Made by a program: the position numbers and the translations under genes. Below are positions 9,029 to 21,528 of a stretch of 64,000 nt of DNA, one piece after another (the first letter of the stretch is position 1; the number at the start of each line of letters is the position of its first letter). Where the stretch lies: NCBI RefSeq assembly GCF_031085375.1, contig NZ_JAVCWF010000001.1:1798001-1862000 (forward strand), given 5' to 3'. The stretch comes from Lactiplantibacillus brownii (lineage in GTDB: Bacteria > Bacillota > Bacilli > Lactobacillales > Lactobacillaceae). Below the pieces are notes generated by a model. The model saw only the letters and a program-made list of their open reading frames with translations, was not told the origin of the DNA and searched no databases.

Positions 9029-9760
9029 TTATTTGAAATAATGTCGAACCGTCTCTAAGGCCGCGTTAGACATGATCTTTTCACCATGTTCAAGTAAAAC
9101 ATCCGCTGTCACCTTAGTCTGGTCACCATACTCTAAAGCCACTGCGACATCATCTTTAATGACGCCGGTAGAGGACTGATCAACAAAGAAAACTAATTCT
9201 AAATAATACTTATCCCGATATTTGAATAAGTTAGAAGCTAAGCCATCTGGCCGAAAAATTTGTGCTAATGAAATCACATCTTCAAAGCTGTCGAATGCTA
9301 GTACAAATTCTTTGGTTGGTGTCTCAGGGTCATCAATATAAGGATCTAAATCATTCGTATCTTTAGTCTGATTATGTTTTACACCCTGTGGTTGATCAGT
9401 GCTATCCGTATCGGTTTGCATTAATTTACGTTTCAGATAATCTGAAACGTCATCTTGCATATCGTGGTCACTGGATTGGTTGGGCGACTGGGTCGCCTTC
9501 GAAATCGTGTCCTGCAAGTTCTCACTATTCTTACTAATAAATAACTCTAAACCGTTCCGATTTGGTAGAACTTGGAAAGTCACGGCATCGTTATCTTGGA
9601 ATTGATGATCAACATCAACTTCCTCTAAAATACTATAAAAGAAACTTTCAATTTGCTTATGATTCCCTAGTAAATCTAGTACGCGAATACCGCGTTCATT
9701 GAGATCATCGTTGCCGATTAGAACTCGAATCGTATCATCATTGATTCGTTCCATCTCCAT
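9029..9760 (-). CDS. mecA: Adaptor protein MecA
   Basis: 243 residues with the family N-terminus MEMERINDDTIRV. A charged linker (residues about 90-140, with KHNQTKD and several Asp/Gln) separates it from the C-terminal ClpC-binding domain, which begins near FVLAFDSFEDVI. MecA targets proteins such as ComK/ComX or Spx-class regulators to ClpCP in other Firmicutes. Lies between spx and coiA with its own terminator. Confidence 0.95.
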   Translation of the reverse strand: MEMERINDDTIRVLIGNDDLNERGIRVLDLLGNHKQIESFFYSILEEVDVDHQFQDNDAVTFQVLPNRNGLELFISKNSENLQDTISKATQSPNQSSDHDMQDDVSDYLKRKLMQTDTDSTDQPQGVKHNQTKDTNDLDPYIDDPETPTKEFVLAFDSFEDVISLAQIFRPDGLASNLFKYRDKYYLELVFFVDQSSTGVIKDDVAVALEYGDQTKVTADVLLEHGEKIMSNAALETVRHYFK

Positions 9761-9852
9761 TACAGATCCACCCCTTTCTAAGTGTCAAGGGCCATAATCA
9801 CTATCACAATTCTAACTTATTTCAGCGCATTGTAAAGTAATCTATCTGAAAT

Positions 9853-9887
9853 AAAAAAATTGGCTCGTTAGAATCCTAACGCACCAA
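9853..9887 (-). terminator. Intrinsic terminator after spx
   Basis: Minus-strand stem TTGGTGCGTTAG / CTAACGAGCCAA followed by seven T. Confidence 0.75.
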
Positions 9888-9898
9888 TCGATTCATTT

Positions 9899-10297
9899 TC
9901 AACTATTTGCAATTGCTTGTGCCCGTTGAAGTTCCAACGTCCGAATTTTTCGTGGTAAGAAACGCCGAATCTCATCTTCATTGTAACCGACCTGTAACCG
10001 TTTTTCATCTAATAAGATAGGCCGTCGCAAGAGACTCGGATCCTGACTGATCAGCTCATAAAGTTGATTCAAAGACAGATCATCAATATCCAACTGTAAC
10101 CGCTGGAAAGCCTTGGAACGCGTCGAAATAATCTCCTCAGTGCCATCTTCAGTCATCTGTAAAATACCTTTGATTTCGGCAATCGAGAGCGGTTCCGCAA
10201 AAAGATTCCGTTCCGTAAAATCAATTTCATGCGTCTGTAACCAAACTTTGGCTTTCCGGCATGAGGTACAACTTGGTGAAGTATATAAGGTAACCAT
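9899..10297 (-). CDS. spx: Transcriptional regulator Spx (ArsC-like)
   Basis: 132 residues with the redox switch CxxC (CTSC, residues 10-13) and the conserved [15 protein letters not shown] segment with the RPI motif. It binds the RNA polymerase alpha subunit C-terminal domain and controls thiol-stress genes. A near-consensus SD (AAAGGAGGAG) precedes the ATG. It is encoded near both its likely adaptor SpxH and MecA, consistent with proteolytic control. Confidence 0.95.
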   Translation of the reverse strand: MVTLYTSPSCTSCRKAKVWLQTHEIDFTERNLFAEPLSIAEIKGILQMTEDGTEEIISTRSKAFQRLQLDIDDLSLNQLYELISQDPSLLRRPILLDEKRLQVGYNEDEIRRFLPRKIRTLELQRAQAIANS

Positions 10298-10347
10298 TGA
10301 GTCTCCTCCTTTTGCGTTGCCAACAACAATTCTTTATCACAAATAAT

Positions 10348-10376
10348 ATTATACCCGTTTTATTAATTTTTGTGAA
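10348..10376 (-). promoter_or_regulatory. spx promoter
   Basis: Minus strand: TTCACA (10371-10376), 17-bp spacer, TATAAT (10348-10353). Confidence 0.75.
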
Positions 10377-10550
10377 TAGTTTTTATAAAAATAATCAAAT
10401 GCATGTCAATAACTTTTTGAACACATTTCGATTAAATGTATTATTATTTATCGATATTCCGTTTACAAAAGGAATTATGTCATTAATTGTCTGGCGCACA
10501 ATTTAGTTACAGCTTATCAAAATAATAAATATTAAGACGATTTTCCCATT

Positions 10551-10583
10551 AAAAAAACCAAGTCCAGGATCGACTTGGTTTTA
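10551..10583 (-). terminator. Intrinsic terminator after the metallo-hydrolase gene
   Basis: Minus-strand stem AAAACCAAGTC / GACTTGGTTTT with a T run. Confidence 0.8.
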
Positions 10584-10587
10584 AAAA

Positions 10588-11331
10588 CTAACCTAATTTT
10601 AACTGTAAATATTTCTGAGCAACGACGACTTGAACACCCTCACCAGCAGTTGCTTGAGCTTCTTTGCGCAATTGTTCAAAATCAACATCTTGAGGTAAAT
10701 GCGTTAATAATAACTTTTTAGCATGCGCTTCCTTCGCAATCAAACCTGATTGTGCCGAAGTCATATGCCAAATTTTGCCCGTCTTATCAGCACCAAAGTT
10801 TGTATCAGTCATCAGTAACTGTGACCCAGTCGCAAATTTAGCCAGTGACGGGATAAACGCAGTGTCAGCGGAAAAGGTCAGCTGTTCGCCAGTCGCCCGT
10901 TCAACCAGCTTGACGGCAAATGCCGGTACCGGATGCTTGGTCCGTAAAAATGTCACGTCAAATGGCCCAATTTTATTTACGACATCAGGGTGATAAGCAC
11001 GCCCTTCCGTTGCACCAGCCCAAGTCAGGGCACCAAAATTAAGTGGGTCTTCTGTGTGGCCATAGATTGGCAGGATTGGCGTTTTACGGTCACCCTGGCG
11101 TAATTGCCAATAATACTGTAAAACGCCAACGTCAGCGGTGTGGTCGTGATGATAATGGGTCAATAAGACCGCGTCCAACTGTAACGGATCTAAAATTTCT
11201 TCTAGGGCATTTAATGCGCCCGAACCACAATCCAATAATAACTGATAGTTACCTGATGTGACTAAGTACGAGCTAGTACCAACGCCATCATAAGGATAAC
11301 CACCGTAATAACCTAATACGGTTAACTTCAT
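10588..11331 (-). CDS. MBL-fold metallo-hydrolase (YhfI/RNase Z-like)
   Basis: About 247 residues. The metal-binding signature LTHYHHDHTAD fits HxHxDH of the metallo-beta-lactamase fold, with further ligands probably in FSADTA and LLLTHLPQ. The start is placed at the ATG at 11331 (MKLTVLG), ten bases after GAAGGG; the ATG at 11340 sits on top of the SD. It resembles the B. subtilis YhfI group; the substrate is unknown, a nucleotide or RNA phosphodiester being possible. Single-gene transcript with its own terminator. Confidence 0.85.
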   Translation of the reverse strand: MKLTVLGYYGGYPYDGVGTSSYLVTSGNYQLLLDCGSGALNALEEILDPLQLDAVLLTHYHHDHTADVGVLQYYWQLRQGDRKTPILPIYGHTEDPLNFGALTWAGATEGRAYHPDVVNKIGPFDVTFLRTKHPVPAFAVKLVERATGEQLTFSADTAFIPSLAKFATGSQLLMTDTNFGADKTGKIWHMTSAQSGLIAKEAHAKKLLLTHLPQDVDFEQLRKEAQATAGEGVQVVVAQKYLQLKLG

Positions 11332-11401
11332 CGTTATCATTCCCTTCTGAGTCTATTTTAACGTAGCTGAAAGAAAAATTGAAACCGTTAACCTAACTTG
11401 T

Positions 11402-11430
11402 TTTCAATTATTTTCGAAAACACGTATAAT
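11402..11430 (+). promoter_or_regulatory. Probable promoter of the TRAP-like gene
   Basis: TATAAT at 11425-11430 with a weak TTTCAA 17 bp upstream; CGAAAACACG lies between. Confidence 0.5.
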
Positions 11431-11461
11431 AATAAGTGTAATAATTAAGGAGTGATATTTG

Positions 11462-11962
11462 ATGAGTGGAAAGATTTCAGCAACATTTGGGACGCGTAAA
11501 ATTCTAACCATGATCCAGCAAAAGCACGCTGATCGTGATTTACTATTAATGCAAGCCAACGCCACTGAAGATCGATACATGTTACTCGACCTATCTGGTG
11601 AAAAAACGGTTTTTTCAAGTCCAGTTTCATATGACGTCTTATTATCAAAAGGTAATGAAGACTGGCACGGTATGACTAGTTTCATCTTTATGGACTTACC
11701 TATTGAAGAACAAAAAGTTTTTAATTCAAAATTCACAGCATTTCGTGCGGATTTTGAGAAACCAAATGGGCTCAAACACTTCTGGATCTTACGAGAAGCC
11801 AAAAATGACGCTGCCTTTGTTATCGTAACGAATTGGCACAGTGATTCTGAATACGCAGTTTGGTTACGAAGTGAATCCTTTAAACCATTTGCTAAATATT
11901 TGACCCCAGACTTCGATTACCACGAAAGCCGTTATGCTTTTGTTCGTTCACTCAAGTCTTAA
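11462..11962 (+). CDS. TRAP/HmoB-like antibiotic-biosynthesis-monooxygenase-fold protein
   Basis: 166 residues from the ATG at 11462 (AAGGAG nine bases upstream; a TTG just before is in frame). The C-terminal half (NWHSDSEYAVWLRSESFKPF) matches the ABM fold of the staphylococcal TRAP and Bacillus HmoB heme-degrading monooxygenase group, including the W-x-S-x-x-x-Y-x-x-W pattern. A heme or oxidative-stress role is possible but not shown. Monocistronic with its own terminator. Confidence 0.75.
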   Translation: MSGKISATFGTRKILTMIQQKHADRDLLLMQANATEDRYMLLDLSGEKTVFSSPVSYDVLLSKGNEDWHGMTSFIFMDLPIEEQKVFNSKFTAFRADFEKPNGLKHFWILREAKNDAAFVIVTNWHSDSEYAVWLRSESFKPFAKYLTPDFDYHESRYAFVRSLKS

Positions 11963-11972
11963 CAGTCAGTGA

Positions 11973-12006
11973 CACTCAAGTCGATTTCTGACTCGAGTGT
12001 TTTTTT
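11973..12006 (+). terminator. Intrinsic terminator after the TRAP-like gene
   Basis: Stem CACTCAAGTC / GACTCGAGTG with one mismatch, then a T run. Confidence 0.85.
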
Positions 12007-12464
12007 ATGGCCTATGGTAAGCCGATCTACAAATTGCAGCCAGATTGATCTGAAACGGTCCTAATACTTGGTGATCGAACGCTGTAAACACACACTGGTC
12101 TTTTTCCAAACTGGACTTACACTCGCAAGTCGAGATAGGTCCTTTTTCGCGGTCTAAGTGGCTGCCCTATCCTATCAATCAGCTTTTATCAAGGCTAAGT
12201 TTATCAATGGCCGTTTTATCTTGATTACCAACAACCGATATTTTAGAACCCCATTAATTGCAACCACTATTTAACGTTAACATGGCACGGATCGGTTCGT
12301 TCATCGTAGCTTACTGCTAAGCCTAAGTGCCTGTATGCTCATTTCTTGGCTGAAAAAGCGCCTCGTTCAGCGACCATAACTGTAAAAGCGGATGACCCCA
12401 CTTGAGCCGTGATCCGCCGTGAACACTGCGATACACTAACTACTCTTGAATTAATGCTTTTTTC
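12007..12464. other. Gene-free stretch of about 460 bases
   Basis: Neither strand holds a convincing reading frame with an SD, and I see no tRNA-like fold or strong terminator. It separates the TRAP-like gene from the end of the tRNA array. Confidence 0.5.
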
Positions 12465-12500
12465 GAAAAAAAGAAGATTATCAATTAAGATAATCTTCTT
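12465..12500 (-). terminator. Terminator of the rRNA-tRNA operon
   Basis: 12-bp stem AAGAAGATTATC / GATAATCTTCTT followed on the minus strand by a seven-base T run, directly after the last tRNA. Confidence 0.88.
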
Positions 12501-12507
12501 TATAAGA

Positions 12508-12582
12508 CGGTCCGTACGAGACTCGAACTCGTGATCTCCTGCGTGACAGGCAGGCGTCCTAAACCAACTAGACCAACGGACC
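12508..12582 (-). tRNA. tRNA-Asp (GTC), distal copy
   Basis: Anticodon loop CTGTCAC. Acceptor GGTCCGT / ACGGACC with G73; CCA is not encoded. Identical to the copy at 13116 and part of a 158-bp perfect duplication with the adjacent fMet gene. Confidence 0.95.
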
Positions 12583-12585
12583 AAA

Positions 12586-12659
<74 letters not shown>

Positions 12660-12668
12660 ATAATGTAA

Positions 12669-12741
12669 TGACCCCTACGGGATTCGAACCCATGTTACTG
12701 CCGTGAAAGGGCAGTGTCTTAAACCACTTGACCAAGGGGTC
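12669..12741 (-). tRNA. tRNA-Glu (TTC)
   Basis: Anticodon loop CTTTCAC, five-base anticodon stem ending GGCAGT, A73, CCA not encoded. Confidence 0.95.
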
Positions 12742-12762
12742 ATATTTATAAAATGAAACTAA

Positions 12763-12850
12763 CGGAGAAGGAGGGATTCGAACCCTCGCACCGCTTGCGC
12801 GATCTATACCCTTAGCAGGGGCACCTCTTCAGCCACTTGAGTACTTCTCC
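12763..12850 (-). tRNA. tRNA-Ser (GCT)
   Basis: Class II tRNA of 88 nt with a long variable arm; anticodon loop CTGCTAA; G73. Confidence 0.95.
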
Positions 12851-12852
12851 AA

Positions 12853-12926
12853 TGGGCCTAAATGGACTCGAACCATCGACCTCACGCTTATCAGGCGTGC
12901 GCTCTCACCAACTGAGCTATAGGCCC
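12853..12926 (-). tRNA. tRNA-Ile (GAT)
   Basis: Anticodon loop CTGATAA; acceptor GGGCCTA. Confidence 0.95.
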
Positions 12927-12931
12927 ATAAA

Positions 12932-13002
12932 AGCGGGTAACGAGAATCGGACTCGCGACTACAGCTTGGAAGGCTGTCGTTTTACCACTAAACTATACCC
13001 GC
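12932..13002 (-). tRNA. tRNA-Gly (TCC)
   Basis: Anticodon loop CTTCCAA; acceptor GCGGGTA / TACCCGC; T73. Confidence 0.95.
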
Positions 13003-13010
13003 AACACTTA

Positions 13011-13083
13011 TGGCGCGGGACAGAATCGAACTGCCGACACATGGAGCTTCAATCCATTGCTCTACCGACTGAGCTACCGAGCC
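13011..13083 (-). tRNA. tRNA-Phe (GAA)
   Basis: Anticodon loop TTGAAGC. The acceptor GGCTCGG faces CCGCGCC, so position 4-69 is an unpaired T-C; the rest of the stem pairs. A73. Confidence 0.93.
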
Positions 13084-13115
13084 ATTTTTAGCCATAAAAT
13101 ATTTAATTAGTGTAA

Positions 13116-13190
13116 CGGTCCGTACGAGACTCGAACTCGTGATCTCCTGCGTGACAGGCAGGCGTCCTAAACCAACTAGACCAACGGACC
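13116..13190 (-). tRNA. tRNA-Asp (GTC), proximal copy
   Basis: Identical to 12508-12582. This copy occupies the position expected from the B. subtilis trnB order (Ser, fMet, Asp, Phe). Confidence 0.95.
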
Positions 13191-13193
13191 AAA

Positions 13194-13267
<74 letters not shown>

Positions 13268-13273
13268 ATAATA

Positions 13274-13363
13274 AGGAGGATGAGAGATTCGAACTCTCGC
13301 GTGGTTTGACCCACCTGACGGTTTTCAAGACCGTTCCCTTCAGCCAGACTTGGGTAATCCTCC
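13274..13363 (-). tRNA. tRNA-Ser (TGA)
   Basis: Class II, 90 nt, anticodon loop CTTGAAA. Acceptor GGAGGAT / ATCCTCC; the next base gives T73 rather than the G73 usual for tRNA-Ser. Confidence 0.92.
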
Positions 13364-13408
13364 ATTTAAAAAAGTATAACTAGGAACTTGTCCACTATAA
13401 TTAGTAGA

Positions 13409-13482
13409 TGGACCTTGTAGGACTCGAACCTACGACCGAACGGTTATGAGCCGTTTGCTCTAACCAACTGAGCTAAAGGTCC
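13409..13482 (-). tRNA. tRNA-Ile2 (CAT, lysidine type)
   Basis: Anticodon loop CTCATAA. The body GGACCTTTAGCTCAG matches the B. subtilis tRNA-Ile2 whose C34 is changed to lysidine by TilS, rather than a methionine tRNA. Confidence 0.8.
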
Positions 13483-13498
13483 GAGCTCTTTATTCCTA

Positions 13499-13572
13499 TC
13501 GCGGCAGGGGGAATCGAACCCTCGACCTCCCGGGTATGAACCGGACGCTCTAGCCAGCTGAGCTACACCGCG
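13499..13572 (-). tRNA. tRNA-Met (CAT), elongator
   Basis: Anticodon loop TTCATAC. Acceptor CGCGGTG / TGCCGCG, fully paired with two wobbles, unlike the initiator genes. One A-C mismatch in the T stem. Confidence 0.88.
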
Positions 13573-13600
13573 ATCTGTTAAATAATCAAAGATTATCTAA

Positions 13601-13674
13601 TCGGGAAGACAGGATTCGAACCTGCGACCCCCTGGTCCCAAACCAGGTGCTCTACCAAGCTGAGCTACTTCCCG
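13601..13674 (-). tRNA. tRNA-Pro (TGG)
   Basis: Anticodon loop TTTGGGA between CCTGG and CCAGG. Confidence 0.95.
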
Positions 13675-13679
13675 TTATA

Positions 13680-13753
13680 TGCACCCAGTAGGAGTCGAAC
13701 CTACAACCTTCTGATTCGTAGTCAGACACTCTATCCAATTGCGCTATGGGTGC
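13680..13753 (-). tRNA. tRNA-Arg (ACG)
   Basis: Anticodon loop CTACGAA; acceptor GCACCCA. Confidence 0.95.
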
Positions 13754-13763
13754 TTCATAAAAG

Positions 13764-13849
13764 TGCCGAGGACCGGGATCGAACCGGTACGGTTATCACT
13801 AACCGCAGGATTTTAAGTCCTGTGCGTCTGCCAATTCCGCCACCCCGGC
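13764..13849 (-). tRNA. tRNA-Leu (TAA)
   Basis: Class II, 86 nt; anticodon loop CTTAAAA; acceptor GCCGGGG with one G-T wobble. Confidence 0.95.
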
Positions 13850-13864
13850 AACACTTTTGGTAAA

Positions 13865-13936
13865 AGCGGAAGACGAGATTCGAACTCGCGACCCCCACCA
13901 TGGCAAGGTGATGTTCTACCACTGAACTACTTCCGC
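13865..13936 (-). tRNA. tRNA-Gly (GCC)
   Basis: Anticodon loop TTGCCAT; acceptor GCGGAAG. Confidence 0.95.
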
Positions 13937-13952
13937 ATAATTATTCAGTTAA

Positions 13953-14025
13953 TGCCGACTAGAGGATTCGAACCTCCGACCCCCTGTTTACAAGACAGAT
14001 GCTCTGCCAACTGAGCTAAGTCGGC
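13953..14025 (-). tRNA. tRNA-Thr (TGT)
   Basis: Anticodon loop CTTGTAA; acceptor GCCGACT. A spacer of about 100 AT-rich bases separates it from the upstream Lys gene. Confidence 0.95.
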
Positions 14026-14123
14026 ATAAGTTGATGATTAACACAACTATAATATCATATCATGCCAAGATATATAAATCAACAAAAACTTGTAAAACTT
14101 TATCATGAAACGAACCGTGATAA

Positions 14124-14196
14124 TGAGCCGTGACAGGCTCGAACTGTCGACCCTCTGATTAAAAGTCAGATGCTCTACCAACTGAGCTAACGGCTC
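14124..14196 (-). tRNA. tRNA-Lys (TTT), copy 2
   Basis: Anticodon loop CTTTTAA. Differs from the copy at 14440 by one base in the T loop (TTCGAGC here, TTCGAAC there). Part of the duplicated 5S-Val-Lys block. Confidence 0.95.
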
Positions 14197-14198
14197 AA

Positions 14199-14271
14199 TG
14201 GAGGATACAGGGCTCGAACCTGTGACCCTCTGCTTGTAAGGCAGACGCTCTCCCAACTGAGCTAATCCTCC
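14199..14271 (-). tRNA. tRNA-Val (TAC), copy 2
   Basis: Anticodon loop CTTACAA; acceptor GGAGGAT. Same sequence as the copy at 14516. Confidence 0.95.
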
Positions 14272-14276
14272 ATGAT

Positions 14277-14393
14277 GCATGGCAACGTCCTACCCTCGCA
14301 AGGAGCGATCCCCTAACTACTCTCGGCGCTAAAAAGCTTAACTTCTGTGTTCGATATGGAAACAGGTGTATCCTTTCCGCTATCGCTACCACA
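14277..14393 (-). rRNA. 5S rRNA, second diverged copy
   Basis: About 117 nt, with the core AGAAGTTAAGC and the 3' part GGTAGGACGTTGCC. It differs from the 14595 copy at about a dozen positions, clustered in the 5' third; helix I still closes through G-T wobbles. Lies after a duplicated Val-Lys pair. Ends are approximate. Confidence 0.9.
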
Positions 14394-14439
14394 CTATTGG
14401 AACTAATATTCAAATGTAACATTTAACCTCGCGGTTAAA

Positions 14440-14512
14440 TGAGCCGTGACAGGTTCGAACTGTCGACCCTCTGATTAAAAGTCAGATGCTCTACCAACTG
14501 AGCTAACGGCTC
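14440..14512 (-). tRNA. tRNA-Lys (TTT), copy 1
   Basis: Anticodon loop CTTTTAA. Follows Val and the first 5S. Confidence 0.95.
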
Positions 14513-14515
14513 AAA

Positions 14516-14588
14516 TGGAGGATACAGGGCTCGAACCTGTGACCCTCTGCTTGTAAGGCAGACGCTCTCCCAACTGAGCTAATCCTCC
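14516..14588 (-). tRNA. tRNA-Val (TAC), copy 1
   Basis: Anticodon loop CTTACAA. Three bases separate it from the Lys gene. Confidence 0.95.
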
Positions 14589-14594
14589 AAAATC

Positions 14595-14711
14595 GCATGG
14601 CAACGTCCTACCCTCGCAGGGAGCGATCCCCCAACTACTCTCGGCGCTAAGAAGCTTAACTTCTGTGTTCGACATGGGAACAGGTGTATCCTTCTTGCCA
14701 TCGTCGCCACA
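14595..14711 (-). rRNA. 5S rRNA, operon copy
   Basis: About 117 nt; 5S core with CCATGTCGAAC and AGAAGTTAAGC. Directly downstream of 23S and probably the standard sequence. Ends are approximate. Confidence 0.95.
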
Positions 14712-14782
14712 CTATTGAGAACTTGTGCCCTCAAAACTAGCTAATATCAAATAATTTCTCCTATGAACCTGAACACCAATTG

Positions 14783-19478
<4,696 letters not shown>

Positions 19479-19611
19479 ATGAGTTCTAAAAAAGCTCATT
19501 TAAAAAGTTGGTTCAAATTTATTAATTGTTTTCACGAATTGACTTCGCAAATGTTTTGCTAACAATCACAAGGATTGCTAGACCCTACACATTTGATTTG
19601 TCGAAACTTTG

Positions 19612-19627
19612 TTCAGTTTTCAAAGGT
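19612..19627 (-). promoter_or_regulatory. boxA-like antitermination site in the rRNA leader
   Basis: Minus strand ACCTTTGAAAACTGAA, similar to the spacer boxA and placed between promoter and 16S. Confidence 0.6.
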
Positions 19628-19664
19628 CTAATTTGTTGGTTGATTACCTCAACGCAACTATTAC

Positions 19665-19693
19665 ATAATATCATCACATCTTTTAAGTGTCAA
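19665..19693 (-). promoter_or_regulatory. rRNA operon promoter P2
   Basis: TTGACA (19688-19693), 17-bp spacer, TATTAT (19665-19670) on the minus strand. Confidence 0.88.
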
Positions 19694-19804
19694 CAACTTT
19701 TTTTAAGAAGCTGAATATTTATACAATTAAAATCATTTTGACTTATGCGGTTGAAACGTCGTCGGGAAGCTGTTTGACAACTATCTCTCGCAGCGACAAG
19801 ATAT

Positions 19805-19833
19805 ATATTATCAAGAATTAGTATGCAGGTCAA
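19805..19833 (-). promoter_or_regulatory. rRNA operon promoter P1
   Basis: TTGACC (19828-19833), 17-bp spacer, TAATAT (19805-19810). It sits 140 bp upstream of P2, the tandem layout common in Firmicute rRNA operons. Confidence 0.65.
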
Positions 19834-19847
19834 CCCTTTATTTGAAT

Positions 19848-20228
19848 TTATTTCGATAAATTTTCAAATGATGGGATCGTATTGACCTTTACACTCTCAA
19901 ATAAGCCATGTAGTTTACGCGCTGGTACAAAGACTAAGCCTTGCTGACGGCAGGCCTCACGAATCGTTGCATCAATCTTTAAGTGATTAAAAACAAATAG
20001 TGAAATGTTTTCTTGACCACTCTGAGCAACAACTGAATCATATAGCCGCAGTTGATCGACATCGATGCCAACCTCATGACGCAGTTTCCATAAAATCGAC
20101 GACAGTGGCGTTTGATTGGCTAAGACTGGAAAATTGTAAAACTTAAATTGACCCTCAACTTGTTTGACCAAGAAACTCGTTCCTGCATCTTCTGGATTAA
20201 TAATCGTTCCTGCAACCCGTTTAGTCAT
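19848..20228 (-). CDS. Small protein with a degenerate Nudix-like fold
   Basis: 126 residues of unknown function. The order of strands and helix suggests a Nudix fold: TSFLVKQ, FYNFPVLA, then SILWKLRHEVGI, where a Nudix box would have REx2EExG. The catalytic glutamates are absent, so a binding rather than hydrolytic role would be expected. Its ATG overlaps the stop of the S1 protein by four bases (ATGA), so the two are coupled. The gene ends only 15 bp before rRNA P1. The fold call is inference. Confidence 0.7.
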   Translation of the reverse strand: MTKRVAGTIINPEDAGTSFLVKQVEGQFKFYNFPVLANQTPLSSILWKLRHEVGIDVDQLRLYDSVVAQSGQENISLFVFNHLKIDATIREACRQQGLVFVPARKLHGLFESVKVNTIPSFENLSK

Positions 20229-20629
20229 GAATGTGCCTCTTCCTTTAAACGATTCAATGAATCATCGATCCAACCGTCCAAATTCTTAGCAATCGGATCA
20301 AAGCCAGCATGGACATGCCGATTCGTCCAAAAATGTTTATGTCGAAAAGTTTTATAGATCTCTAGATCACTAGTCGTATGCTGTGGTCGGCTTTCGACAC
20401 AGCGTAGTGATAAGCTGATTTTTCCAGTGTACTCGTCAATGTCTAAAATAACGACATCAACGGCTTGACCAACTTTCAAATAATCACTGATACTCTTCAC
20501 ATAGCCTTCGTGACATTCGGAGATATGAATCAATCCCTGATGATCGGCATCCAAAGTGACAAAAGCACCATATGGTTGAATGCCAGTCACGTGACCATGT
20601 ACTTGCATGCCAATTCGATAATTACTCAT
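20225..20629 (-). CDS. S1 RNA-binding domain protein (YugI/CvfD type)
   Basis: 134 residues. Residues about 3-75 form one S1 OB-fold (GMQVHGHVTGIQPYGAFVTL, GLIHISE, KISLSLR); the rest is a charged tail. Homologues are ribosome-associated stress or translation proteins. Start set at the ATG at 20629, seven bases after AGGG; a TTG just before is also in frame. Confidence 0.85.
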   Translation of the reverse strand: MSNYRIGMQVHGHVTGIQPYGAFVTLDADHQGLIHISECHEGYVKSISDYLKVGQAVDVVILDIDEYTGKISLSLRCVESRPQHTTSDLEIYKTFRHKHFWTNRHVHAGFDPIAKNLDGWIDDSLNRLKEEAHS

Positions 20630-20764
20630 CAACTCACCCTTTCTTAATTTTCGCTGTCTCGATATAAATCACTAATTTCAAATATTATAACCTGAAACGT
20701 GATGAATTCAAAATTGACAACAAAAAAAGGAGTCCCCAAAATGACGACTTCTTCTATATAATGA

Positions 20765-21349
20765 TTAATCTTCAATGGTAATTGTTTGAATCACGACATC
20801 TTTGACTGGTTTATCTTGTCCAGCAGTCGCAACTGCAGCAATATCATCAACAACAGCCATGCCATCACTAACTGCACCAAACACTGTGTGGCGGAAATCT
20901 AACCACGGTGTCCCACCATTACCATAAGCAGTCACCACTTCTTCTGGATAACCAGCTTGCTTCATCTGATCAGCCATGCCAGGATCTAACTGTGGCTTTT
21001 GAACAATGAAAAATTGACTGCCATTGGTATTTGGTCCAGCATTCGCCATTGATAACGCCCCACGCATATTGAAGACTTCTGATGAGAACTCATCTTCAAA
21101 TTGGTTACCCCACAGGCTTTCACCACCCATGCCAGTCCCCGTTGGATCGCCACCTTGAATCATGAAATCAGGAATGACCCGATGAAAAATAATGCCATCA
21201 TAGTAACCCTTTTTCGCCAAACCAACAAAGTTTTCAACACTCTTAGGTGCTTGCTTAGGGAATAGTTGTACCTTGATATCACCATAATTGGTTTTAATGG
21301 TTGCCTTAGGTCCTTCGACCTGTGATAAATCTAGTTGTGGAAATGCCAC
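20765..21349 (-). CDS. Peptidyl-prolyl cis-trans isomerase, cyclophilin type
   Basis: 194 residues. Catalytic segments [33 protein letters not shown] and HTVFGAV are intact. No signal peptide, so a cytosolic folding helper. Monocistronic. Confidence 0.95.
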   Translation of the reverse strand: MAFPQLDLSQVEGPKATIKTNYGDIKVQLFPKQAPKSVENFVGLAKKGYYDGIIFHRVIPDFMIQGGDPTGTGMGGESLWGNQFEDEFSSEVFNMRGALSMANAGPNTNGSQFFIVQKPQLDPGMADQMKQAGYPEEVVTAYGNGGTPWLDFRHTVFGAVSDGMAVVDDIAAVATAGQDKPVKDVVIQTITIED

Positions 21350-21486
21350 AATATCACCCGTTTTCCTATTAGAATACCTTGATGATACAAGAGAATCTCC
21401 CTAATTGCTAGTAAACTTCACTAAAATGTTTAAGGTTTTGGCCAGGATTATGCGTCAACAATAGTATTTACCACGGTTATCTGGTA

Positions 21487-21514
21487 TGCTATATCAGAAA
21501 TATTTATAAATATA
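21487..21514 (+). promoter_or_regulatory. Possible promoter of the DedA-family gene
   Basis: An AT-rich block (TATGCTATATC) lies about 30 bases before the start, with TTTACC 17 bp upstream of TATATC. Coordinates are approximate. Confidence 0.4.
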
Positions 21515-21528
21515 CTTTGGAGGTAACC

